From assembly GCA_000018565.1 (NCBI GenBank), contig CP000875.1, positions 4,169,199 through 4,233,198 on the forward strand: a stretch of 64,000 nt of DNA, written 5' to 3'. The notes beneath the pieces are model-generated. The model did no database searches. It was not told the DNA's origin and saw nothing but the letters and a program-made list of their open reading frames with translations. Of the stretch, positions 50,608 to 58,928 are shown in pieces. Both the position numbers and the translations under genes were made by a program. Every line of letters starts with the position of its first letter. The first letter of the stretch is position 1. This stretch comes from Herpetosiphon aurantiacus DSM 785 (GTDB lineage: Bacteria > Chloroflexota > Chloroflexia > Chloroflexales > Herpetosiphonaceae).

Positions 50608-51585
50608 GTGAGCACGACTCCTATCAGCGATTTTTTGCGCCATAACTTTCGCCACTTCAACGCGGCAGCCATGATCGATGCCAGCGATGCCTATGTGCGC
50701 CACCTTGAAAACAACGGCAAAATGATGATTACCCTTGCTGGTGCGATGAGCACCGCCGAATTGGGAATCTCGTTGGCCGAAATGATTCGCCAAGATAAAG
50801 TGCAGATTATTTCGTGTACCGGAGCCAACCTCGAAGAAGATTTATTCAATTTAGTGGCTCACGATTACTACGAACGGGTGCCGCATTATCGCGATTTAAC
50901 GCCCGATGATGAAGCTGCGCTGTTGGTTCGCCATATGAATCGGGTCACTGACACCTGTATTCCCGAAGAAGAAGCCATGCGCCGCTTGGAACGCGCCTTG
51001 GTCGATGAATGGACTGCGGCTGATGCAGCGGGCGAACGCTATTTCCCCCACGAATTTCTCTATCGAATTTTGCGCAAAGGCGTTTTAGAAGAATATTTCC
51101 AAATCGATATTAAAGATTCGTGGATGTACGCCGCGATGGAGAAAAACCTGCCAATCATCGTGCCAGGCTGGGAAGATTCAACGACTGGCAATATGTATGC
51201 AGCTCACTGTATCCAAGGCGAAATCAAGAATATTCATACAGTGCGAACTGGGATCGAATACATGGCCTATTTGGCCGAATGGTATATCGAAATCAGCAAA
51301 ACTCATTCAATTGGCTTCTATCAAATTGGCGGCGGCATTGCTGGCGACTTCCCAATTTGTGTTGTGCCAATGTTGCACCAAGATATGCAAATGGGCAACG
51401 TACCAGTGTGGGGCTATTTCTGCCAAATCAGCGATTCAACGACCAGCTATGGCTCGTATTCGGGTGCAGTGCCCAACGAAAAAATCACCTGGGGCAAATT
51501 AGAGCCAACCACGCCTAAATTTATTGTCGAATCCGATGCTTCAATTGTTGCACCATTGATGTTTGCCTTGATTTTGGGGCAGTAA
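50608..51585 (+). CDS. Deoxyhypusine-synthase-family protein
   Basis: A 325-residue protein matching the DHS family: GAMSTAELGISLAEMIRQ, the NAD-site ISCTGANLEED, and the active-site segment ending ITWGKL with K297, equivalent to the catalytic lysine of deoxyhypusine synthase, followed by VESDASIVAPLMFALIL. The GTG start at 50608 has AAGAGGT upstream. Bacteria lack eIF5A, so related bacterial enzymes are thought to make homospermidine or other polyamines; the actual product is not known here. It lies 83 bases after tex and before a long non-coding region. Confidence 0.85.
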   Translation: MSTTPISDFLRHNFRHFNAAAMIDASDAYVRHLENNGKMMITLAGAMSTAELGISLAEMIRQDKVQIISCTGANLEEDLFNLVAHDYYERVPHYRDLTPDDEAALLVRHMNRVTDTCIPEEEAMRRLERALVDEWTAADAAGERYFPHEFLYRILRKGVLEEYFQIDIKDSWMYAAMEKNLPIIVPGWEDSTTGNMYAAHCIQGEIKNIHTVRTGIEYMAYLAEWYIEISKTHSIGFYQIGGGIAGDFPICVVPMLHQDMQMGNVPVWGYFCQISDSTTSYGSYSGAVPNEKITWGKLEPTTPKFIVESDASIVAPLMFALILGQ

Positions 51586-51587
51586 AC

Positions 51588-51758
51588 AGAACATAGAACA
51601 TAGAGCATAGAACATACGTTATTAACCGCGAAGAACTCGAAGATCGCTAAGTTTGATATCTACCAATAGTTTGAACTTCATGCTGCTTCGTGCTCTTCGT
51701 GGTTAAATATAGCCCCTAATCCCAGTTTCGTGCTGCTTCGTGTCCTTCGTGGATCAAA
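51588..51758. repeat. Modules D and three B units
   Basis: Module D (AGAACATAGAGCATAG units, 51588-51616) is followed by three module B tracts (about 51624-51650, 51683-51707 and 51729-51757, the last two inverted), separated by short unique stretches. No gene is seen. Confidence 0.75.
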
Positions 51759-51779
51759 TTTGGCCCCTAAGCCTAAATT

Positions 51780-52287
51780 CCCCTCGTTAGTAGCCTAAAA
51801 CTCTTAATCATACATACATAGCCATGGATCGATATTTGCTTGCTTCGATCGAGGTGATAGCGATCGTTGGCAAGCTAACCATTATGCTTGGGGCGAATCG
51901 TCGCTAGCGTGTTGGCAATGTTATTCCAAAAGCTCTCACCGTTGCCAACATTGTGCCAAGTGCCTGCAATGTGCGAGGCAGTGGTTGATCTGCCCCAAAG
52001 AAAATAATTGGGAAAGTGCGGCATAGATTTATCCTTGGCATGGTTGACGTTAGCCTAGACCAACCAGTAACTACTGTTAGCGCAATGTTAAAGAGTAGCT
52101 TAAAGAATATTTTCTAGGAACGTTGGCCATTACCAAAACGTTCTACTTACAACGAAACAGATTGGGTAAATTAGTTGGTTAACTTGAAATTGTACTCTAA
52201 AACCATAGTCCTTCTGGTTGAGAAAACGTTTCCAACCATCAGGGGAGTAAAGGTGAATAGCACTCACGAAAGGGTAGTAGTAAACAA
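51780..52287 (+). other. 500-bp non-coding leader with several inverted repeats
   Basis: No reading frame is supported here. TGTTGGCAA/TTGCCAACA (51910-51918 and 51942-51950) forms a perfect 9-bp stem; TGCCT/AGGCA follows it at about 51962-51981. Near 52221-52234 AGAAAACGTTTCCA matches a LacI/CcpA-type operator except for its first base, flanked by GGTTG/CAACC arms. It may be a long 5' leader of the following small gene or a small RNA gene; neither is proven. Confidence 0.4.
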
Positions 52288-52512
52288 ATGAGCATGGTCA
52301 TTGAAACTCAAACATATACAATCAAAATTTCGCCTAATACCGATGAGCATAGCATCTCGATTGTGCGCTCGGATGGGATTGAGGCTACCTGTTATCAACT
52401 AAACGAGGTTATTACGGTTGTCGAAGTGCTGGGTGGGCGTGGCTGGTGGCAGCAACATCAAACCCAAGTTCGTAGCCTCCTCGAAGCATGTTTTGGGGAA
52501 ACAGTCTGTTAA
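52288..52512 (+). CDS. Small orphan protein, unknown function
   Basis: A 74-residue protein starting MSMVIETQTYTIKISPN with alternating beta-type pattern, a GGRGWWQQHQ turn and two late cysteines. No motif is recognised. The frame is supported by AAAGGG upstream (somewhat distant), by ending 18 bases before a perfect terminator, and by the absence of overlap with other genes. It lies behind a 500-bp non-coding region. Confidence 0.55.
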   Translation: MSMVIETQTYTIKISPNTDEHSISIVRSDGIEATCYQLNEVITVVEVLGGRGWWQQHQTQVRSLLEACFGETVC

Positions 52513-52530
52513 ACCCCAATTAATAGATCA

Positions 52531-52562
52531 ACAGGGCGGATGAAACATCCGCCCTGTTTTTG
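52531..52562. terminator. Bidirectional intrinsic terminator
   Basis: A perfect 11-bp stem ACAGGGCGGAT/ATCCGCCCTGT (52531-52541 and 52547-52557) with the loop GAAAC, then TTTTTG. It serves the small orphan gene and probably the convergent ligase gene. Confidence 0.93.
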
Positions 52563-52567
52563 TTTAA

Positions 52568-54196
52568 TTAGCCTAATTCACCATTGGCATAGCGGGCACG
52601 TAGCACTTTTTTATCGAATTTGCCCACGCTGGTTTTGGGAATTTCGCTTACAAACACAACTCGTTCAGGTAGCCAGAATTTGGCCACCAACGGCTCAAGA
52701 TACTCCAAGAGTTCACTCGGCTCAACCTCGCCTGCATCTTTGGTCAGCACCACACAGGCCAACGGGCGCTCGCTCCAACGCTCATCGGGAATCGCGATCA
52801 CCGCCGCCTCAGTGACCTTGGCATGGCCCATCAAGGTATTTTCCAGCTCAACCGATGAGATCCATTCGCCGCCGCTCTTAACCAAATCTTTGGTGCGGTC
52901 GGTAATTCCCAAATAGCCTTCGTGGTTGATTGTAGCCACGTCGCCAGTGCGAAACCAACCATCGGCGGTAAAATGCTCGGCGGTTGGCTCAACTTTGTAA
53001 TAGCCAGCGGTAACCCACGGGCCACGCGCCTGCAACTCGCCAACCGTTGTACCATCCCACGGCAATTCCTCGCCAGCATCATTGACGATCCGCAATTCGA
53101 CTCCGCCGATTGGATAACCCTGTTTGGCACGTAAATCCCAGCGTTCGTGGTCGCTTAGTTGGCGATGTTGCGGTTGCAAGCTTGAAATTGTGCCCAAGGG
53201 CGAAAGCTCGGTCATGCCCCAAGCATGCAACACAGGCACGCCGAAATCGCGTTCGTAGGCTTCGATCAAGCCGCGTGGCATAGCTGCACCACCAACTGCC
53301 AAACAGCGCACATGCGAAAAATCGCGGGGATTGGCGCGTAATTCTTGATACATCGCCGTCCAAATGGTCGGCACACCAGCGGGGAAGGTGATTTTTTCGT
53401 CGGCAATCAAATCGGCCAAGGCCACTGGATTCAAGTGCAAGCCAGGCATCACCAAATCTGCGCCAGCAAACATGGCCGAGTAGGGCAATCCCCACGCCAT
53501 CGCATGAAACTGAGGCACGACGGGCATCACAATATCATCGGGAGTAAAGGCTAAGGCTGTGGCTTGATTTTCGCCCATCGTGTGCAAATAGAGCGAACGA
53601 TGGCTATATAACACGCCTTTGGGATTGCCGGTTGTGCCGCTGGTGTAGCACAAGCCCATCGCTTGGCGCTCGTCAGTGACAGGCCAGTCGAATTCAGCCT
53701 CGACTTGGGCCATCAAATCTTCGTAATGCAACACATTCGGGAAGGGTGTTTCGATGCCAGGTTGGGCATTGATCAAAACGATGGTTTCGACCGCAGGAAT
53801 ATTATCGGCAAGCTTGGAGAACAATGGCAACAAGGTTGCATCAACAAAAATCACCTTATCTTCGGCATGATTGATGATATAGGCCAGTTGCTCGGTTGAA
53901 AGCCGAATATTCAAGGTATGACAAACCGCGCCAGCACAAGGAATTGCATAGTAGAGTTCAAGATGTTGGTAATTGTTCCAAGCAAACGTGCCGACGCGAT
54001 CGCCTTGGTTGATGCCAAGTTTGTGCAGCACATTGCCTAAGCGCTTCACACGGTGGTAGAGATCGGCGAACGAATAGCGGTGGATTGAGCCATCAGGTTG
54101 CTTGGTTGTCACGCGTTTGTGGGGGTAGAGTTTATAAGCGTGGTCGAGCAACCGATCAACGGTCAGCGGATAGTCCATCATCAGGCCACGTAGCAT
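52568..54196 (-). CDS. Fatty-acid-CoA ligase (AMP-binding superfamily)
   Basis: A 542-residue acyl-CoA synthetase that activates a fatty acid via acyl-[23 protein letters not shown] is the AMP-binding P-loop; [24 protein letters not shown] and [12 protein letters not shown] are the later core motifs, and the C-terminal lysine lies in GKFDKKVLR. The sequence style is of the AlkK-like medium- or long-chain group; chain length is not determined. AAGGAGG sets the start at 54196. It is probably monocistronic. Confidence 0.93.
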   Translation of the reverse strand: MLRGLMMDYPLTVDRLLDHAYKLYPHKRVTTKQPDGSIHRYSFADLYHRVKRLGNVLHKLGINQGDRVGTFAWNNYQHLELYYAIPCAGAVCHTLNIRLSTEQLAYIINHAEDKVIFVDATLLPLFSKLADNIPAVETIVLINAQPGIETPFPNVLHYEDLMAQVEAEFDWPVTDERQAMGLCYTSGTTGNPKGVLYSHRSLYLHTMGENQATALAFTPDDIVMPVVPQFHAMAWGLPYSAMFAGADLVMPGLHLNPVALADLIADEKITFPAGVPTIWTAMYQELRANPRDFSHVRCLAVGGAAMPRGLIEAYERDFGVPVLHAWGMTELSPLGTISSLQPQHRQLSDHERWDLRAKQGYPIGGVELRIVNDAGEELPWDGTTVGELQARGPWVTAGYYKVEPTAEHFTADGWFRTGDVATINHEGYLGITDRTKDLVKSGGEWISSVELENTLMGHAKVTEAAVIAIPDERWSERPLACVVLTKDAGEVEPSELLEYLEPLVAKFWLPERVVFVSEIPKTSVGKFDKKVLRARYANGELG

Positions 54197-54288
54197 TGCA
54201 ATGCCTCCTTGCACTCCAAAACGGGGGCTGGCTCTCAGCTATCGATTTGCGCCATCATACCATAGAGCAGAAAGGATGAAGGATGAAA

Positions 54289-54488
54289 TTTAACGCAGCG
54301 GCGCAGAGAGATGCGAGACTAGTTCCCTCACCCCTCTCCCGTCCGGCAGGCGAGGGGGAACCATCAAACCAAACGCCCCTCGTCCGCCGCAGTGGGCGAG
54401 GGGTCGGGGGTGAGGGAACGAAAACTGGCTGTTAACCCAATGAACCATTACAAATAGCCTATAGCCTATAGCCACATGCTTCGTTGCT
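54289..54488. repeat. Mosaic of modules G-A-E-D
   Basis: G (TTAACGCAGCGGCGCAGAG, 54291-54309), a type A element (54324-54418), E (about 54450-54472) and D/B sequence that runs into the end of the MFS gene. The final codons of that gene are therefore repeat-derived. Confidence 0.75.
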
Positions 54489-55814
54489 CTATGCTCTACG
54501 TTCTTCGTGGATACGTGGCTCAGGCAAGCGGCGCGAGAGCAACAAACCAATAAAGGCGCTGGCCGCACTAATCCAAAACAAGGGTAAATAGCCGAATTGG
54601 GCCAATAACACCCCACCCAGCACCGGAAAAAAGGTCGCGATGCCCATCAAGGTATTACAAACACCGACATAGACTGGACGTTGCTCGGCTGGTGCTAACT
54701 CCATCACATAGGTTAAACTAGCAGTGTTCGAGCCATCGACACTTAGGCCGATCAACAAGAAAATTACGCCAAAAAACCAACCCAAGGCTTCTGGCCCCAA
54801 AATACTGGCAAATGGCATCACCAACAAAGCCCACGTTGGCACGGTGATGATCAACGCACCAGTTAAGACAATCAACAAACGATTGCCCCGTTGATCGCCA
54901 ACCCGCGACCAAAAGAGGTTCGATAGTGCTGCCGAGAACACTCGTACCGCCAAATAGACCCCAATCATGCGTGGTGGCACATTCAATACTTCACGGGCAT
55001 ACAAAATATAAAAAGGGTCAGCCAAGCCACCCAAACGGGTGACCATGCGCGAAAGCACATATTGGCGAAAATTGCGGTCACTCTTGAGCAACACCGGAAT
55101 TTTCGCAAACATCTGCTTGGTCGAAATCGCCGCAGGCGGATTGGTTGTCGGCGGCTCGGCAAATAGGCTAAACGAAATAATCCCAAAGCCAATCAACACA
55201 AACGAAATAAACAGCAAAACCCCATAATTGTGGGGAAATAGCAAAGGACTGGAACGGCTCAGCAACCAACCAACCAAAGGGCTAACCAAGGCAAACGAGA
55301 GCAAACCGCCGATTAAATTGCGTGCTCCGAAAAATTTGCCGCGCTGACGGGCAGGAATCGTTTTGGCCACAACTTCCTGAAAAGCCACCGAGCCAGATCC
55401 ACCCGTAAAATTGTAGAGCGCATAGCCTAGCAAAAACAGCGGCAACAGCACCCAAACTGGCAAACTAGTTGCATTCCAGACTACCAAAACCATCGCCAGC
55501 CAAATAAAAAAGCGCACAATTCCGACTTGGCGATAGACTGGCAATTTGTAGGTCATGCCTTGCAAACGGCCAGCACTCAACAATTGTGGTAGCAGCCAGC
55601 CGCCCGATTTGAGCGATGGCAACAAGCCAACTACCCACGGCGCAGCGCCCAGCTCGCGTACAAATACCGTCAGAACCAAATTCGCATCGCTAAATGCGTC
55701 GGCTAAAATAAATAAAACTCCATTGGCCACTCCTAAGCGCATGTTACGGCGCAAAGTTTCTTCATTGCTCGCACGCGGAGCAATAGGCCGATGAAGTGCT
55801 AATTTCCATTGCAT
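54489..55814 (-). CDS. MFS transporter
   Basis: A 441-residue major facilitator with 12 predicted helices. It begins with a polar stretch before NMRLGVANGVLFILADAFSD, has a central charged loop (FAEPPTTNPPAAISTKQMF) and GLSVDGSNTASLTYVMELAP in the second half. The substrate is unknown. An ATG at 55814 is chosen; an in-frame extension upstream lacks similarity. The last six residues (HEERRA) and the stop codon are encoded by repeat modules B and D. Confidence 0.85.
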   Translation of the reverse strand: MQWKLALHRPIAPRASNEETLRRNMRLGVANGVLFILADAFSDANLVLTVFVRELGAAPWVVGLLPSLKSGGWLLPQLLSAGRLQGMTYKLPVYRQVGIVRFFIWLAMVLVVWNATSLPVWVLLPLFLLGYALYNFTGGSGSVAFQEVVAKTIPARQRGKFFGARNLIGGLLSFALVSPLVGWLLSRSSPLLFPHNYGVLLFISFVLIGFGIISFSLFAEPPTTNPPAAISTKQMFAKIPVLLKSDRNFRQYVLSRMVTRLGGLADPFYILYAREVLNVPPRMIGVYLAVRVFSAALSNLFWSRVGDQRGNRLLIVLTGALIITVPTWALLVMPFASILGPEALGWFFGVIFLLIGLSVDGSNTASLTYVMELAPAEQRPVYVGVCNTLMGIATFFPVLGGVLLAQFGYLPLFWISAASAFIGLLLSRRLPEPRIHEERRA

Positions 55815-55984
55815 AGCACATTTGTCCTTGGCAACAGGCCGTTTCCTGCTGCCTACAAAAAACGTCCAAGAACCCAACGTTCCCGAACATTTGCTTAATG
55901 TACGGAGCCTGCCGTACCAGATTCAATTAGTGCTCATTCTACTGCGATGTGCTGTGCTATGCAAGTATGCGAAAATCACGATAT

Positions 55985-56158
55985 TGATCCACGAAAGGCA
56001 CCAAGAGCACGAAAAACGAAACCACGAAGAGCACGAAGGACGCGAAGGCTTGTTTTTAGCCACAGATGAGCACAGATTTTGATGATTATTCTGCTATTCT
56101 CACTATGTATACTGGATTTTAGCTGCCCGTTCTGACCCCTGAATCCTGATCCCTAGCT
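55985..56158. repeat. Modules B and F upstream of the ABC-F leader
   Basis: Module B (CCACGAAAGGCACCAAGAGC and CCACGAAGAGCACGAAGG, 55988-56049) and F (CTGACCCCTGAATCCTGATC, 56133-56152). The rest of 55815-56280 has a short GTACGG/CCGTAC inverted repeat (55900-55917) and no gene. Confidence 0.7.
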
Positions 56159-56280
56159 TCTACTATTTTGCCTTTTGATTTCTGCCTTTTGATTTTATAT
56201 TCCTCCTTCTTTTGTCTGATGTTGGGTAGTTGCCACTCATGCTAAGCTTGAGTTATTGATTATTTTAGGGAGTTATACCA

Positions 56281-56424
56281 ATGGAAATCAACTGTTTGAT
56301 GATCGAAAACCAACGTTTAGGCACTATAAATCAAGCTAGGAGATCATCGAACATATGTTATTGCAGATTAACAACCTCAACAAAGCCTATGGCCCACAGC
56401 AAATCCTCAGCGATATCGCGTTAA
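56281..56424 (+). CDS. Candidate leader peptide ORF overlapping the ABC-F start
   Basis: An ATG at 56281 with TAGGGAG eight bases upstream opens a 47-codon frame (starting MEINCLMIENQRLG) that runs through the ABC-F ribosome site and start and ends at 56424 inside that gene in another frame. Its codons 6-8 form the left arm of a hairpin whose right arm covers the region just after the ABC-F Shine-Dalgarno. This is the plan of translational attenuators that control resistance genes. No homologue is known to me; expression is unproven. Confidence 0.4.
   Translation: MEINCLMIENQRLGTINQARRSSNICYCRLTTSTKPMAHSKSSAISR
56296..56350 (+). promoter_or_regulatory. Hairpin masking the ABC-F translation start region
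   Basis: TTGATGATC (56296-56304) pairs with GATCATCGA (56342-56350) with one G-U pair. The right arm begins at the last base of the AGGAG site (56338-56342) and covers the spacer before the ATG at 56355. A ribosome paused on leader codons 5-9 would open it. A weak promoter (TTGCCA 56230-56235, TATTGA 56254-56259) lies upstream. Confidence 0.45.
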
Positions 56425-57998
56425 TTATCAATCGTGGCGAACGAATTGGCCTCGTTGGCCCAAATGGCGTTGGTAAATCGACCTTATTGCGCTTAATTAT
56501 TGGTCAAGAGCAAGCCGATGCTGGCACAATTCGCTGGGGCGAGGGCTGTGAATATGGCTATTTAACTCAGCAATTAATCACCCCTAGCGAGCTGAATGTT
56601 GAGCAATTACTGGCAGCTAGCCAACAACAACTCAGCCAACTCGGCCAACAGCTTGAGCAATTAAGCAACCAAATGGCCCATGCCGACCCCGATCAACTTG
56701 CCGATCTTTTAGAACGTTATGGCGATGTGGCCGAGCGCTTTGAGTTGCGTGGTGGCTACGAACTGGATTACCGAATTGATCAGGTGCTTGCGGGCTTGGG
56801 CTTAAGCCATGTGCCCCGAGAACGCTCAGTCCAAGCGCTATCGGGCGGCGAGAAAACCCGACTTGGTTTGGCCGCGCTGCTAATTAGCAACCCCGATGTG
56901 TTATTGCTCGATGAACCAACCAATCACCTTGATCATCAGGCTAGTGCATGGCTTGAAACGTGGCTCCAAGCCCATAACGGGGCAATCTTGGTGGTTTCAC
57001 ACGATCGAGCGTTTCTTGATCAAGTGGCAACCACAATTATTGAGCTTGATGAACATACCCATCAACTCAAAACGTATCCTGGTAACTACAGCGCCTATTT
57101 TGCCGCCAAGCAAGCTGAACGCGAACGCTGGGAAGCTGATTATCAACGGCAGCAGGTCGAAATTCGCCAATTACAAATGCGAGCCAAAGCCCAAAATCAA
57201 CAAGTTGCCCATAATCGAGCGCCGCGTGATAACGATGGTTTTATTTATCATTCCAAGGGCGAAAATGTGGCGGCGGCGGTTTCACGTAATCTGCGTTCAG
57301 CCCAACAAGCGCTTGAGCGCATTTTGGCAGATCCAATTCCTGAGCCACCCAAACCACTGGCGATCAACCCAACCTTTAATCCCAGCCCCGATGGTAGCCA
57401 ACAAATGCTGTCGATCGAAGGCGTGAGCTATCAGCGTGAGCAACAGCCAATCCTCGAACAGATCGATTTGGAATTACGGCCCCGCCAACGCATCCTGATT
57501 ACGGGAGCCAATGGCAGCGGCAAAACCACCTTGCTAGACCTGATTGCCGGCGATTTGCAACCAAGCACAGGCCAAATTCGCTATGGCCCAAACCTACAAA
57601 TTGGCTATTTACGCCAAGAATATCAGCGCCCCAAGCCTGAGCAAAGCCTATTTGAAGCCTATCGCGAAGGTTTGCTGGGCTTTAATAAAGATCTGATCAA
57701 CGAGCTAGTTTGGTCAGGCTTATTCCGCTATGCTGAAGTCAATCGGGCGGTTGGCAGCATTAGCACAGGTCAGTTGCATAAGTTACAATTAGCCCGACTG
57801 ATTGCCGCACGCGCTAATTTGTTGTTGCTTGATGAACCAACCAACCACTTAAGTTTTGATGTTTTAGAGCAATTCGAGGCTGCGCTCAATCAGTTTGCTG
57901 GGCCAATCATTGCGGTTTCGCATGATCGGCGCTTTATTCAGCAATTTGCTGGCGAGATTTGGCATTTACAACAGGGACGGTTAACGCGCCTATGCTGA
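56355..57998 (+). CDS. ABC-F family ATPase (ribosome-associated)
   Basis: A 547-residue protein with two ABC domains and no membrane part. Domain 1 has GPNGVGKSTLLRL, LSGGEKTRLGLA and LLLDEPTNHLDHQ; domain 2 has GANGSGKTTLLDL, a divergent signature SISTGQLHKLQLA and LLLDEPTNHLSFD. The inter-domain linker (about residues 245-335) has many Gln/Arg residues, typical of ABC-F proteins that enter the ribosome E site. It may protect ribosomes from antibiotics or act in translation; the leader ORF favours the former. TAGGAGAT sets the start. It overlaps birA by seven bases. Confidence 0.9.
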   Translation: MLLQINNLNKAYGPQQILSDIALIINRGERIGLVGPNGVGKSTLLRLIIGQEQADAGTIRWGEGCEYGYLTQQLITPSELNVEQLLAASQQQLSQLGQQLEQLSNQMAHADPDQLADLLERYGDVAERFELRGGYELDYRIDQVLAGLGLSHVPRERSVQALSGGEKTRLGLAALLISNPDVLLLDEPTNHLDHQASAWLETWLQAHNGAILVVSHDRAFLDQVATTIIELDEHTHQLKTYPGNYSAYFAAKQAERERWEADYQRQQVEIRQLQMRAKAQNQQVAHNRAPRDNDGFIYHSKGENVAAAVSRNLRSAQQALERILADPIPEPPKPLAINPTFNPSPDGSQQMLSIEGVSYQREQQPILEQIDLELRPRQRILITGANGSGKTTLLDLIAGDLQPSTGQIRYGPNLQIGYLRQEYQRPKPEQSLFEAYREGLLGFNKDLINELVWSGLFRYAEVNRAVGSISTGQLHKLQLARLIAARANLLLLDEPTNHLSFDVLEQFEAALNQFAGPIIAVSHDRRFIQQFAGEIWHLQQGRLTRLC

Positions 57999-58810
57999 CA
58001 TCATTTGAACAAACAATTATCGAACCAGCCCGTTATCAGCTAGAAACTTTGATTATTGGCCAAGAATTGCTTGGACTCGAACAAACTGCCTCAACCAACA
58101 GCCTCATTCGTGAACGTGCTTTTGCAGGAGTCTCCGAGGGCTTGGTGATTGTGGCCAACGAACAAACCGCTGGCCGTGGGCGACGCGGACGCACTTGGAG
58201 CGCTCCAGCTGGCAGCAGTTTGTTGCTTTCGCTACTGTTACGCCCAACCTGGCTCTTGCCAAGCGAAAGCTTTTTATTGACCATGCTGGCGGCGGTGGCA
58301 ATTAGCGAAGCAATCGAACGCGAAACCAATTGCAAGGTCGAGCTAAAATGGCCCAACGATCTGTTAATTAATGGGCGGAAATTGGCGGGCATTTTGGTTG
58401 AGCTAGAAACGGCTGGCCCCGAACGGCTACGCTGGGCCGTGATTGGGAGCGGTATCAACGTCAATTGGCAGCCAACCGAAGATCCAAGCATCAACCAAGC
58501 GGCTACATCGCTGGCCTTGGAATGTGGCAAGGATGTTGATCGGGCGGCCTTGTTACGGGCAATTTTACAAAGTTACGATCGCCAGTATCTGAGCTTACGC
58601 AGTGGCCGCCGCGAAGCCTTACGCCAAGCCTGGCTCAGCCGTTTAACCACGCTCGGCCAAACCGTCGAAGTTGAGTTGAGCAGCCACAATTTCACTGGCG
58701 TGGCCGAATCGGTCGATCAGCATGGCGGGTTGCAAGTGCGCAGCAGCGATGGTCAACTACATACGGTTTACGCGGGCGATGTTAAAGTTCGCCCAGTAGT
58801 ACAAGCATAA
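57992..58810 (+). CDS. birA: Biotin-[acetyl-CoA carboxylase] ligase BirA
   Basis: A 272-residue biotin-protein ligase without the N-terminal DNA-binding domain, so a class I enzyme that is not a repressor. TASTNSLIRERA, the biotinyl-AMP loop QTAGRGRRGRTW and KWPNDLLINGRKLAGIL are all intact, and an SH3-like C-terminal domain ends VYAGDVKVRP. It attaches biotin to carboxylase carrier proteins. The start at 57992 overlaps the ABC-F stop, so the genes are likely coupled. Confidence 0.93.
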   Translation: MLTSFEQTIIEPARYQLETLIIGQELLGLEQTASTNSLIRERAFAGVSEGLVIVANEQTAGRGRRGRTWSAPAGSSLLLSLLLRPTWLLPSESFLLTMLAAVAISEAIERETNCKVELKWPNDLLINGRKLAGILVELETAGPERLRWAVIGSGINVNWQPTEDPSINQAATSLALECGKDVDRAALLRAILQSYDRQYLSLRSGRREALRQAWLSRLTTLGQTVEVELSSHNFTGVAESVDQHGGLQVRSSDGQLHTVYAGDVKVRPVVQA

Positions 58811-58824
58811 TTTGGCAATCAAGG

Positions 58825-58908
58825 CAATAGCCTAGCGCAACTCAAGCCCCAAGGTTTGACAGCGTTTTAGGCTATTGTTATACTCGCCACGTTGTGACAC
58901 CTGTCACA
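58825..58908 (+). promoter_or_regulatory. Consensus promoter with CRP/FNR-type palindrome
   Basis: TTGACA (58856-58861), 17 bases, TATACT (58879-58884) with an extended -10 TG at 58876-58877. The perfect palindrome TGTGACA-CC-TGTCACA (58893-58908) matches the CRP consensus TGTGA-N6-TCACA and lies at about +2 to +17, a repressing position. CAATAGCCT (58825-58833) and AGGCTATTG (58869-58877) form a further inverted repeat whose right arm is inside the spacer. Confidence 0.65.
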
Positions 58909-58928
58909 TGAATTAAAGGCCACAATGC

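Noticed and set aside
51780-52287. Known structural RNA (RNase P, tmRNA, SRP or 6S RNA) in the long gap
   Set aside because: None of the conserved core sequences I know for these RNAs is present.
55900-55917. GTACGG/CCGTAC hairpin as terminator for the MFS or another gene
   Set aside because: It is short, has no T run and lies upstream of the MFS start, so there is no gene for it to terminate.
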